Assembly (NCBI RefSeq): GCF_029892685.1
Contig: NZ_JARXVD010000008.1
Coordinates: 62,001-126,000 of the forward strand
Direction of reading: 5' to 3'
Length of the DNA stretch: 64,000 nt
Origin: Mycobacterium sp. OTB74
GTDB lineage: Bacteria; Actinomycetota; Actinomycetes; Mycobacteriales; Mycobacteriaceae
Shown: positions 55,779-62,809 of the stretch, piece by piece
Layout: the number at the start of each line of letters is the position of its first letter
Position numbering within the stretch: position 1 is the first letter of the stretch
Translations under genes and position numbers: made by a program
Notes under the pieces: generated by a model
Told to the model about the DNA's origin: nothing
Database searches by the model: none
The model's input: the letters and a program-made list of their open reading frames with translations, nothing else

Positions 55779-56010
55779 GCCCACACGACCGGGCCGCGGT
55801 TTTCATCGCTGGCCGCGAACCCGGTATCGCGACGCGGCGGCCGCCATCGCATCGGCCGGGCGGCCGCCGCGCATCGCACCGTCACAACCCGATGGACACA
55901 CTGACCACCCGGTGCAGCGGGTCCAGACCACCCCCAGCGCAGCGGGTCCAAAAATTTCAGATTTCAAAATTTTTCGGGTGTGCTGCTTTTTCGGATGTGC
56001 TGACCACCCC

Positions 56011-56026
56011 TGTCCGCGCGCGGACA
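56011..56026. promoter_or_regulatory. parS-like palindrome, copy 6
   Basis: Perfect TGTCCGCGCGCGGACA between the AT-rich stem and the HNH gene. Confidence 0.75.
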
Positions 56027-56198
56027 CTCGCCGCATTGATTCGGCAAAGTCTGGAGGCGCGGCGGCCTGGGCGGTTGTCCGACCGGATAACGCTCCCCGC
56101 AACACCGTGGAAGAATAATTTCCTACGAAATGTGTTGCGGCACAACGGATTTCAGATGCGGTTGATGCACAAAACCCTGATTTTGTCAAACGGGACTG

Positions 56199-56219
56199 TT
56201 GGCTAATGCCATTAGCCAA
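56199..56219. promoter_or_regulatory. 21-bp palindrome before the HNH gene
   Basis: TTGGCTAATG, one central C, CATTAGCCAA: perfect 10-bp arms. It ends 31 bp before the chosen HNH start and contains an alternative ATG at 56206. Probable operator. Confidence 0.65.
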
Positions 56220-56250
56220 TTCACGTCGTTCCCGTGTCAAGCTAGTGGGT

Positions 56251-56571
56251 ATGGGCGACAGGCTGTCTGACGGTGCTGGTCGGGGTGCTTACCTGCGGAT
56301 GCGAGCCCAGTGGCTGGCGAACTGCGCCGCCCGGAACGAGCCCTGCTACTACTGCAATCGGCCGCTGCATTACGGGCTGAAGCATCCCGATCCGCTGGCG
56401 GTGGTGGTTGCGCATGTGTTGCCGGTGAAAACGCACCCGGAGCTTGAGTTCGACCGAACCAACTGGCGGCCTAGCTGCGCGTTGGGAAACCGGATCGGCG
56501 GTCCATGCGACGTGGACGACGCGGCTGCGTTGGATACGGGCGTGCCGTCCGAGGCGTGGATGACGGAATAA
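56251..56571 (+). CDS. HNH endonuclease
   Basis: A 106-aa HNH-fold protein: CYYCNRPL starts the zinc/beta-hairpin part, AHVLPV supplies the catalytic His, and TNWRPSCALGN the Asn and distal residues (an HNN-type variant with one Cys of the second pair replaced). In HK97-like phages a small HNH protein assists terminase in cos cleavage. Lying near a capsid gene, this one may do the same with a helper's terminase. The ATG at 56251 is chosen; one at 56206 lies inside a palindrome. Confidence 0.8.
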   Translation: MGDRLSDGAGRGAYLRMRAQWLANCAARNEPCYYCNRPLHYGLKHPDPLAVVVAHVLPVKTHPELEFDRTNWRPSCALGNRIGGPCDVDDAAALDTGVPSEAWMTE

Positions 56572-56617
56572 GTGTGTTGTCGGCTTGGCGATGCTGAGCC
56601 GAAACTACACTTAGCGG

Positions 56618-56968
56618 ATGAGTCGTGGTGTGGGCCGCCATCAACGCCAGATCCTTGACGCGGCAACGGAACCGATGACGATAGCCGAATTGTCGGCGGC
56701 GACTGGTCGCAGTGAGACGCAGGTACGCAGTGCTGTCGCTGCGCTCAAGCGCCGAAAACTGGTCGCTACGCGCCGTACCCGTATCCGGTGGGACCTCGCG
56801 GCCGGGTATCGCCGGACGCTGCATTACGACGACGGCAAGTTCTACCGCGCGGTCCCCGGCTTGGAGGTGGTGGCGGTGGATGCGCTGACCGCGTACGCGA
56901 AGGACCTTCGCGACCGGGTGAAGGTGCCGCTGTCGCTGGCGGAGATCAAGGCGACACTCGACTGGTGA
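56618..56968 (+). CDS. winged-helix DNA-binding protein
   Basis: A 116-aa protein. Residues about 5-60 form a helix-turn-helix with wing (RQILDAATEPMTIAELSAAT, then GRSETQVRSAVAALKRRKLV). The C-terminal part is short and basic. It could be the element's excisionase, repressor or late-gene regulator; nothing in the sequence decides. It ends 25 bp before the convergent ParB-like gene's stop. Confidence 0.75.
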   Translation: MSRGVGRHQRQILDAATEPMTIAELSAATGRSETQVRSAVAALKRRKLVATRRTRIRWDLAAGYRRTLHYDDGKFYRAVPGLEVVAVDALTAYAKDLRDRVKVPLSLAEIKATLDW

Positions 56969-56992
56969 ACAGCTTGGGCTGCGGCGGGGTGG

Positions 56993-57763
56993 TCATGGTC
57001 CATCGGTGGTTCCCTCGGTGGTGGTGATGCGGTCGGCGATGCCGGTGAGGGCGGTGATGATGCCGGTGATCTGGGCGATGATGTCGTCGCGTTCGGCGTA
57101 GGTGGCGAATCCGCCGCACATCTGGGCGTCGGTGGACAGGTGCGTCACGGTCGTGGCGATCGTGCGGAGTTCCTTTTTGACGCGCTGCCGGTAGTCGTAG
57201 GAGGTGGGCACCTCGTCGCGGGCGGTGACGTCGGGGGCCGGGTCGGTGGTTTTCTTCCGGCGGACGCGGGTGCGGGTTTTGCCGTCGGCGCCTTCGGTGA
57301 CGATCACGTCGGGCATGTTCTCGGGCTGGTACGCCTCGACGGCGAGGAGCTGGGAGACGGCGGGTTGGGACACCCCGAACGTGCGGGCGATTTTGCGTTG
57401 CGACCAGCCGCGGGCGACGCATTGGTGCATAGCGATCGCTTTGTCGGCGGTGGACAGCTGGCGGCGCACCACGTTGGAACTGTAGGCGTGTTCGAGCATG
57501 TTGGTGCGGGTGACGCCGCGCTGCACCCGGACGTCGGCCTTCGTGATGCGTTTGCGGCCGATCGCCAGCAGTGCTTTGCAGCGTTGGTGGCCGTCGTACA
57601 AGAACTGATCCTCGGTGAGCAGGATCGGGTTCTGCAGCCCGTGGGCCTTGAGGGACGCGACCAGCGCGTCGAACTCCTCGGGGGGCAGGTCGCGGAACGG
57701 CTGTACGGACTGGCTGAGCAGGGTTTCGATGCGGTACGAAGCGGGGCCGTCGGGTGTCGTCAC
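56993..57763 (-). CDS. ParB/KorB-like partition or regulatory protein
   Basis: A 256-aa protein. Residues about 10-100 form a ParB N-terminal (CTPase/nuclease-like) domain with LYDGHQRCKALLAIG in the position of the GENRR-type phosphate motif, and residues 119-140 a helix-turn-helix (WSQRKIARTFGVSQPAVSQL). A basic linker and a C-terminal helical tail follow. No ParA partner is present, so a centromere-binding repressor of KorB or Noc type is as likely as active partition. GTG start with GAGAGGAA; a 37-bp inverted repeat lies just upstream. Confidence 0.85.
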   Translation of the reverse strand: MTTPDGPASYRIETLLSQSVQPFRDLPPEEFDALVASLKAHGLQNPILLTEDQFLYDGHQRCKALLAIGRKRITKADVRVQRGVTRTNMLEHAYSSNVVRRQLSTADKAIAMHQCVARGWSQRKIARTFGVSQPAVSQLLAVEAYQPENMPDVIVTEGADGKTRTRVRRKKTTDPAPDVTARDEVPTSYDYRQRVKKELRTIATTVTHLSTDAQMCGGFATYAERDDIIAQITGIITALTGIADRITTTEGTTDGP

Positions 57764-57779
57764 AGTGGTTCCTCTCGTA

Positions 57780-57816
57780 GATAACCAACTGATAAGTAGC
57801 TTATCAGTTGGTTATC
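57780..57816. promoter_or_regulatory. 37-bp inverted repeat upstream of the ParB-like gene
   Basis: Perfect 17-bp arms (GATAACCAACTGATAAG) around a 3-bp centre. It lies 17 bp before the GTG and just after the stop of the gene at 57,833-58,291. No T run follows, so an operator is more likely than a terminator. Confidence 0.7.
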
Positions 57817-57832
57817 AGAATGGCAGGTCAAG

Positions 57833-58291
57833 TCAGACGTTGGACCTGTCGGGCTGGATGCCGTCGGGGTGGGTGGTCAGCCAGTGGGTGAGGGTGCCGC
57901 CACCGGCGAGGAAACGCCGCCACCGCAGGAGTTCCTGCACGCTCTCGACGTACAGGGTCCAGATGCCGACGAGTGCCCAGACGGTGGTGTCGATGACGTA
58001 GAGCTGGTGCCGCTCCCAGCCGTCGATCGTCACCTTGATGACGACCAGCGCGGTGTCGCCGGCCAGGTCGGTAACCAGCAACTCCGACGCGACGCGCTGC
58101 GGGCGCGCTGCGGAATTAGCTACGGGGGTAGCTAATTCGGGTGTGGCTGTCCGCGCGCGGACAGGCTCAGGCGCGAGGCCGTCGAACACCGGGTAGAGAA
58201 CCGGCGGCGGGTCGAGGTCGACCGGCGCATAGTCGACCGGCGCCAGGTCGGCGGCTGCGTCGAAGTCGGGGAGGGACATCGAGTCGGTCAC
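57833..58291 (-). CDS. hypothetical protein
   Basis: A 152-aa protein. The first 65 residues are Pro/Asp/Val-rich and probably disordered; part of this (PVRARTA) is encoded by parS-like copy 7. The C-terminal 85 residues look folded (LVVIKVTIDGWERHQLYVID, then VQELLRWRRFLAGGGTLTHW). GTG start with AAGGAA 7 bp upstream. First gene of the minus-strand pair with ParB. Function unknown. Confidence 0.65.
   Translation of the reverse strand: MTDSMSLPDFDAAADLAPVDYAPVDLDPPPVLYPVFDGLAPEPVRARTATPELATPVANSAARPQRVASELLVTDLAGDTALVVIKVTIDGWERHQLYVIDTTVWALVGIWTLYVESVQELLRWRRFLAGGGTLTHWLTTHPDGIQPDRSNV
58148..58163. promoter_or_regulatory. parS-like palindrome, copy 7
   Basis: Perfect TGTCCGCGCGCGGACA, the only copy well inside a coding sequence. 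Confidence 0.7.
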
Positions 58292-58353
58292 GGGTGGTTC
58301 CTTGTCCGGGTTTTGCCACCGGCGAGATACCCGCTGCCACACCGCCGTTGTGC

Positions 58354-58374
58354 TGACCGCGTTTCAGCAGGTCA
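58354..58374. promoter_or_regulatory. TGACC-N11-GGTCA dyad near attR
   Basis: Counterpart of the dyad near attL; lies 35 bp inside the right att core. Confidence 0.4.
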
Positions 58375-58409
58375 GACGCGGTTCCGCATAACGTGCAGGC
58401 GTGCCCTAC

Positions 58410-58434
58410 CCAGTTGGTAGTCGCCGTAAGCCAT
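58410..58434. repeat. attR core (25 bp)
   Basis: Identical to 49,173-49,197. Its last base is also the last base of the viuB stop codon (TAA on the minus strand), showing that viuB and the monooxygenase-like gene once overlapped as TAATG. Confidence 0.9.
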
Positions 58435-59324
58435 TACGAGCGCCCCTCTGCTTGCACATTTGCCTCGGCCGGAGCCTCGGCTTCTGCTTTTGCCAATTCG
58501 GCCTTCCATTGCCGGAAGGTCTCTTCGGTGCGTCCGCGCCGCCAATAGCCGGAAATGGACGTCCATTTGGCGTCGACGCCCCGTTCCTTGCGGACGTATG
58601 GACGCAGGTTGTGCATGACGGTCTGCGCCTCACCGTGCATGAAGACCTGAACCTGACCCGGCAACCAGTCGGCCTCACGGACCGCGGCGATCACCGGGGC
58701 GTTGTCGCCGGCCTGGGAGTCGGGCACCAGATCGGCCCTGTCGCCGCGATGAATCCATCGAATCTGCACACCATCCGGCGCGTTGAGAGCGAGCTCATCA
58801 TCAGGGCCGGCAACTTCGATGAATGCCTGCCCAATTGCGTTGGGCGGCAACGCTTCCAGCGCGGTGCTCAGCGCCGGAAGGCCGGCCTCGTCGGCCACCA
58901 GCAGATGCCAGTCGGCTTGCGGATCGGGGTTGTAGGCGCCATTGGGCCCCATCAGGTAGGCGGTGTCTCCAGGCGCCAGCGATGCGGCCCATGGCCCGGC
59001 CGCCCCGGAGTCACCATGCACCACGAAGTCCACGGTGATCTCTCGGCTGGCCGGGTCACAGGAACGCACCGTGTAGGTACGCACCGTGGGCTGCTGGTCG
59101 GCTGGCAGCGCCTTGAAGCTGTCCAGGCCCAGGGGTTGGTCCAATGCGTCGACAGTGCCCGCGTCGACCCCGTCGGGCACGATGACGATCTTTACGTACG
59201 AATCGGTGAATTCCTTGGGTTCGAACGTGTCGAAACCGGTGCCCCCGAACACCACACGGATCATGTGCGGGGTGAGGCGCTCGCTGCGCACCACCTGGAA
59301 AGTATGTATCGGACGACCGGCCAC
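58434..59324 (-). CDS. viuB: siderophore-interacting FAD-binding protein
   Basis: A 296-aa ferric-siderophore reductase-like protein (Rv2895c position). FAD-binding RTYTVRS, the VHGDSGAAGPWAASLAPGD loop and a C-terminal WKAELA helix fit the SIP family. It releases iron from siderophores in the cytosol. Its stop touches the attR core, so its cotranscribed downstream partner is now 9.2 kb away. Confidence 0.92.
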   Translation of the reverse strand: MAGRPIHTFQVVRSERLTPHMIRVVFGGTGFDTFEPKEFTDSYVKIVIVPDGVDAGTVDALDQPLGLDSFKALPADQQPTVRTYTVRSCDPASREITVDFVVHGDSGAAGPWAASLAPGDTAYLMGPNGAYNPDPQADWHLLVADEAGLPALSTALEALPPNAIGQAFIEVAGPDDELALNAPDGVQIRWIHRGDRADLVPDSQAGDNAPVIAAVREADWLPGQVQVFMHGEAQTVMHNLRPYVRKERGVDAKWTSISGYWRRGRTEETFRQWKAELAKAEAEAPAEANVQAEGRS

Positions 59325-59396
59325 CGCTCGACTATACGAGCGGGGCGGCCGCCGTTGTTGTCGGAGCGGCTCAGCCGCCGTGGCGCTTTCCGCTGC

Positions 59397-60236
59397 CTAC
59401 TTCAGCATGCTGCCTGCATCGACGGTCATCGGAAGCCCCGTTATGTAGCGCGACTCGTCAGAAGCCAGGAACAGCACGGCGTTGCTGATGTCTTCGGGCT
59501 CGACCCAGCCGATCGGGAGCACGTGCATGAACTGGGCGGCAACCTTGAGGTCCTCTGGTCCCGGGTTGGTGAGGTCGGGCCGGAACAGCTTCATGGTGCC
59601 CTCGTTCATGAACATCGGGGTGTTCACGTTGGTCGGGTGTACCGAGTTGACCCGGATGCTGTGCTGGCCCAGTTCGATGGCAAAGGTACGCATCAGGCCG
59701 ACGACGCCGTGTTTGGCGGCGATGTAGTGGCCGGTGTGCGGGTACGCCTTTAGCCCGCCGACCGAGCTGGTCAGAATGATCGAGCCGCCCTGGCCTTGCG
59801 AAATCAGATGCGGCACAGCGGCTTTGACCGTCTTCCAGACACCGGACAGATTGACGCCGATCATGTCGTCCCAGTCTTCTTCACTGGTCTTGTCCAGTGT
59901 TTGGCCGCCGTTGCCGATCCCGGCGTTCGCGCAGACGATGTCCAGCCGCCCGAGCTGCTCAACCCCGCTGTCCACCGCAGCCTTGAGGGCGTCGAAATCA
60001 CGTACGTCGACCTGCTCGGCGATGATGCGACGGCCCAGCCCTTTGACCAGGTCGACGGTCTGGGCCAGGTCATCCGGCGTCGACGGTGCAATCTGACTGT
60101 CGGCACTGATCGGCCCGCATACATCGACGGCGATGATGTCGGCACCTTCCTGCGCCAGCCGGATCGCGTGGCTGCGACCCTGCCCGCGCGCCGCTCCGGT
60201 TATGAATGCCACCTTGCCTTCGACCCGACCACCCAT
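59397..60236 (-). CDS. mycofactocin-coupled SDR family oxidoreductase
   Basis: A 279-aa SDR with VAFITGAARGQGRSHAIRLA (GRSHA signature), an insertion loop after the second strand, SSVGG and YIAAK catalytic residues and YITGLPMTVDAG. Third mycofactocin-type SDR of the window. A palindrome at 60,262-60,276 lies 26 bp upstream of its start, implying local repression, probably by the adjacent TetR. Confidence 0.9.
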   Translation of the reverse strand: MGGRVEGKVAFITGAARGQGRSHAIRLAQEGADIIAVDVCGPISADSQIAPSTPDDLAQTVDLVKGLGRRIIAEQVDVRDFDALKAAVDSGVEQLGRLDIVCANAGIGNGGQTLDKTSEEDWDDMIGVNLSGVWKTVKAAVPHLISQGQGGSIILTSSVGGLKAYPHTGHYIAAKHGVVGLMRTFAIELGQHSIRVNSVHPTNVNTPMFMNEGTMKLFRPDLTNPGPEDLKVAAQFMHVLPIGWVEPEDISNAVLFLASDESRYITGLPMTVDAGSMLK

Positions 60237-60261
60237 GTGTCCACCTCTTCCATGATTGCGC

Positions 60262-60276
60262 CGACAAAATTTGTCG
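60262..60276. promoter_or_regulatory. operator-like palindrome upstream of the SDR gene
   Basis: CGACAAAATTTGTCG, perfect 7-bp arms around A. The adjoining sequence GATCGATCAG recurs in modified form (GTCGATCAG) upstream of the TetR gene near 61,050. Confidence 0.55.
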
Positions 60277-60390
60277 ATCGATCAGGAACACTCGCACCGG
60301 CAGAGTGCAATGTCAACAGTGCGACAGGATCGGCGATGGCACATATGCACAGCACGCCGGGAGTATCGCGGCCAGTCGGGCACGCGAGAA

Positions 60391-61011
60391 CTACGACGTC
60401 GCGGGCGTCAGCGCGGCGAGGCGACGCTCGATGAATGCCCGCAATTCGGCATGTCCGGCAGTCACCCCAACGGCTTCTTCGTTGCCCAGGCTGCGGGCGA
60501 TCTGCGCGATCACCATGGAGATGACGACCGGCGGAAATTCAACCAGGTCAACACCATTGGCGCGGAACGCCACCGTGACTGCTGCGGCCTCGATGTCTCG
60601 CACCCGCTCGGCGAAGGACTTCAGTTCGTTGCGAATCGCCTTGCGGTGGTTGGCCAGGGCCATGAACTCGGTATTGAGCACCGTGGCATGTGAATCACTG
60701 TTGATCTGCCAGAGCGCGGCCAGCGGATCCTCATCGGTCAGCGCAGCACGCATGCGCTCGAGCGCGGATTCCGCGCCAACGCGCAGCACCTCGACGAACA
60801 GGTCGTCCATGGTCGGAAAGTAGTAATAGACCAGGGCCTGCTTGACGCCGGCTTCCGTGGCGACCCGCCGCGACGTCGCCGCCGCGTAGCCCTCCTCGCG
60901 CATGACCTTGGCGGTCGCTTCGATCAACCTCATGCGGGTTCCGGTATCCGGCGCCTTCGGCTTGCGCGACGTTGTCACGAGTGGACTCCCGCCGACTGAT
61001 TGCTTGACCAT
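60391..61011 (-). CDS. TetR family regulator
   Basis: A 206-aa TetR protein: MRLIEATAKVMREEGYAAAT and SRRVATEAGVKQALVYYYFP form the DNA-binding domain. The gene lies between the SDR (same strand, downstream) and the divergent ferredoxin-P450 pair. The start at 61011 (MVKQSVGG) is tentative; a later GTG is possible. Likely local repressor of the SDR and P450 units. Confidence 0.9.
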   Translation of the reverse strand: MVKQSVGGSPLVTTSRKPKAPDTGTRMRLIEATAKVMREEGYAAATSRRVATEAGVKQALVYYYFPTMDDLFVEVLRVGAESALERMRAALTDEDPLAALWQINSDSHATVLNTEFMALANHRKAIRNELKSFAERVRDIEAAAVTVAFRANGVDLVEFPPVVISMVIAQIARSLGNEEAVGVTAGHAELRAFIERRLAALTPATS

Positions 61012-61080
61012 CCCGGAGACCACATGGTAGGCATGGCGCATTCTAACAGTTTGGTCAGTCGATCAGTTCAAAGGCGGAAT

Positions 61081-61278
61081 ATGGGTAGGCGAGTACGGTT
61101 GGACCAGCACATGTGCGAGGGCCACGCCCTTTGCATCGATATCGACCCGGACGTTTTCACCTTGTCGGACAACGACGTCGCCAGTTGTATCGAGGAGCCC
61201 GCCGACTCAGCGTGGCCCCGGATCCGCGCGGCGGTCGATGCGTGCCCGCGAGGCGCCATCAGCATCGTCGATGAATAA
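61081..61278 (+). CDS. ferredoxin for P450
   Basis: A 65-aa ferredoxin with CEGHALC and a distal CPRGAI, the His-substituted single-cluster type. It lies 39 bp upstream of the P450 gene on the same strand and is its likely electron donor. Order ferredoxin-P450 is the reverse of the pair at 25.8-27.3 kb. Confidence 0.93.
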   Translation: MGRRVRLDQHMCEGHALCIDIDPDVFTLSDNDVASCIEEPADSAWPRIRAAVDACPRGAISIVDE

Positions 61279-61317
61279 CCCGTCACCCCACCATTCAAGC
61301 GAAAAGGACCTCAGTCG

Positions 61318-62604
61318 ATGACCGACCTGGCAACAGTTGACTACTTCTCCGACGAAGCCGTCACCCAGGACCCCTACCAGTACTTCGATTTCCTGCGCGA
61401 GCAGGGACCGGTCATCCGTGAACCCCGGTACGGCGTCGTCGCAGTCACCGGTTACCAGGAAGTGATGGCCGCGTTCAAGGACCACGACACCTTCTCGGCG
61501 GTCAACGCAATCGGCGGTCCGTTCCCGCCTCTGCCGTTCGAACCGGTCGGCGACGACATCAGCGAACAGATCGAGGCGCACCGGCATCAATTTCCGATCC
61601 ACGAGCACATGGTGGTGATGGACCCCCCTCACCACGAACGCGCCCGCTCGCTGCTGAGCAAGCTGCTCACCCCGCGCCGGCTGCAGGAGAACGAGGAGTA
61701 CATGTGGAAGCTGGCCGACAGCCAGCTCGACACCTTCCTGAGCCGTGGCCGCTGTGAGTTCTTGGCCGACTACGCAAAGCCTTTCGCAACCTCGGCTATC
61801 ATCGATCTGCTGGGTGTGCCCACCGAAGATCGCGCCGACTTCCTGGCCGCGCTGGGTGCCGGTGCGGTCAAGCACGACGGAGATCGGGTGGGCGCGCTCG
61901 ACGGTGAGCCGGTGGGACGGGACCCGCTGCGGTACCTCGACGATCGGTTCGCCGGTTACCTGAGCGCACGTCGCGACCAACCGCGCGACGACGTGCTCAG
62001 CGGCATGGCCACCGCCACCTACCCCGACGGTTCGACGCCGCCCATCTCCGAGGTGGTCAAACCGGCGACCTTCCTGTTCGCCGCTGGGCAGGAAACTGTC
62101 ACCAAGCTGCTCAGCGCCGCGGTCCAGACCCTGGGCGACCGCCCGGAATACCAGCAGCGCCTGCGCGACGAGCCCAAGCTGATCCCCGCGTTCATCGAAG
62201 AAGCACTGCGCATGCACTCCCCCACGAAGGTCGACTTCCGGCTGGTCCGCAAGACCACCACATTCGCCGGCGTGCACCTGCCTGCTGGCACCGTCGTCAT
62301 GCTCTGCCTGGCCGCCGCCAACCGCGACCCCGCCAAGTTCGAGGATCCGCACACGTTCCGGCCGGACCGCAAGAACGTGCGCGAGCACCTCGCTTTCGGC
62401 CGGGGCATCCACACCTGCGCCGGCGCCCCGCTGGCCCGTGTCGAGGGCCAGATCACCGTTCGCCGACTGCTGGAGCGAACCCGCGATCTGGCCATCGATG
62501 AAGCTGCCCATGGCCCGGCCGGCCAGCGCCACTACGAATATGTGCCCACTTTCCTGTTGCGCGGACTGAGTGAGCTGCACGTCGAATTCACCCCGCTCGC
62601 ATGA
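61318..62604 (+). CDS. cytochrome P450
   Basis: A 428-aa P450: I-helix LFAAGQETVTKLL, ExxR in EEALRMHS, heme loop FGRGIHTCAGAPLAR. The I-helix uses Gln-Glu-Thr-Val rather than the common Asp/Glu-Thr-Thr. ATG start with AAAAGGACC upstream. Its TGA overlaps an ATG (ATGA) that opened a now deleted aldehyde dehydrogenase gene. Confidence 0.93.
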   Translation: MTDLATVDYFSDEAVTQDPYQYFDFLREQGPVIREPRYGVVAVTGYQEVMAAFKDHDTFSAVNAIGGPFPPLPFEPVGDDISEQIEAHRHQFPIHEHMVVMDPPHHERARSLLSKLLTPRRLQENEEYMWKLADSQLDTFLSRGRCEFLADYAKPFATSAIIDLLGVPTEDRADFLAALGAGAVKHDGDRVGALDGEPVGRDPLRYLDDRFAGYLSARRDQPRDDVLSGMATATYPDGSTPPISEVVKPATFLFAAGQETVTKLLSAAVQTLGDRPEYQQRLRDEPKLIPAFIEEALRMHSPTKVDFRLVRKTTTFAGVHLPAGTVVMLCLAAANRDPAKFEDPHTFRPDRKNVREHLAFGRGIHTCAGAPLARVEGQITVRRLLERTRDLAIDEAAHGPAGQRHYEYVPTFLLRGLSELHVEFTPLA

Positions 62605-62787
62605 CACAAACGGACACGCGTTTCCCGGCAACTCGAGGCCGGCTCCGTGTGGGTCAACACCTTCAGCCACATTGCCCCACAAGGGCCGTATGGCGGGTAC
62701 AAGCAGAGTGGGTTCGGCCGCACCGGTGGATTCGAAGGCCTGCAGGAGTTCTTGCAGGTCAAGAACATTCGGATCGCGCTGAAGTGA
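62601..62787 (+). pseudogene. aldehyde dehydrogenase remnant (internal deletion)
   Basis: An ATG at 62601 overlaps the P450 stop and opens MTQTDTR. From 62,626, in another frame, the DNA encodes RQLEAGSVWVNTFSHIAPQG, PYGGYKQSGFGRTGGFEG and LQEFLQVKNIRIALK then TGA, the unmistakable C-terminal 53 residues of an aldehyde dehydrogenase. Everything between, including the NAD site and catalytic Cys, is missing. The intact gene was presumably coupled to the P450. Confidence 0.8.
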
Positions 62788-62809
62788 ATCCGTAACCCGC
62801 AATCGCGGC

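Larger units (their letters stand above)
55659..56250. other. non-coding region after the capsid gene
   Basis: About 590 bp without a gene I can support. It holds parS-like copies 4, 5 and 6, two copies of GCAGCGGGTCCA 25 bp apart (55,914 and 55,939), an AT-rich stem (AAAAATTT...AAATTTTT, 55,950-55,974) in otherwise GC-rich DNA, and a 21-bp palindrome next to the HNH gene. It could be a terminator, a packaging (cos/pac) region, a centromere-like site or the HNH promoter. Confidence 0.6.
49173..58434. mobile_element. 9.2-kb integrated capsid-encoding phage satellite or mini-prophage
   Basis: Bounded by 25-bp direct repeats. Left to right: tyrosine integrase, zinc-ribbon protein, replication initiator with internal iterons, PD-(D/E)XK protein, four small coupled genes, zinc-finger gene, HK97 capsid, non-coding region, HNH nuclease, winged-helix protein (all plus strand), then ParB-like and hypothetical genes on the minus strand. 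No portal, large terminase, protease, tail, lysis or lysogeny-repressor gene is recognised. Size, single capsid gene and own replication module fit a satellite that depends on a helper phage. Confidence 0.85.

Noticed and set aside
58354..58434. tRNA gene as the integration target
   Set aside because: No cloverleaf or T-loop sequence is seen; the repeated core is the 5' end of a protein gene.
58372..58496. Chimeric minus-strand ORF reading through attR (MAYGDYQL then element sequence)
   Set aside because: By-product of the att core carrying a start codon; only about 20 codons long and with no sign of function.
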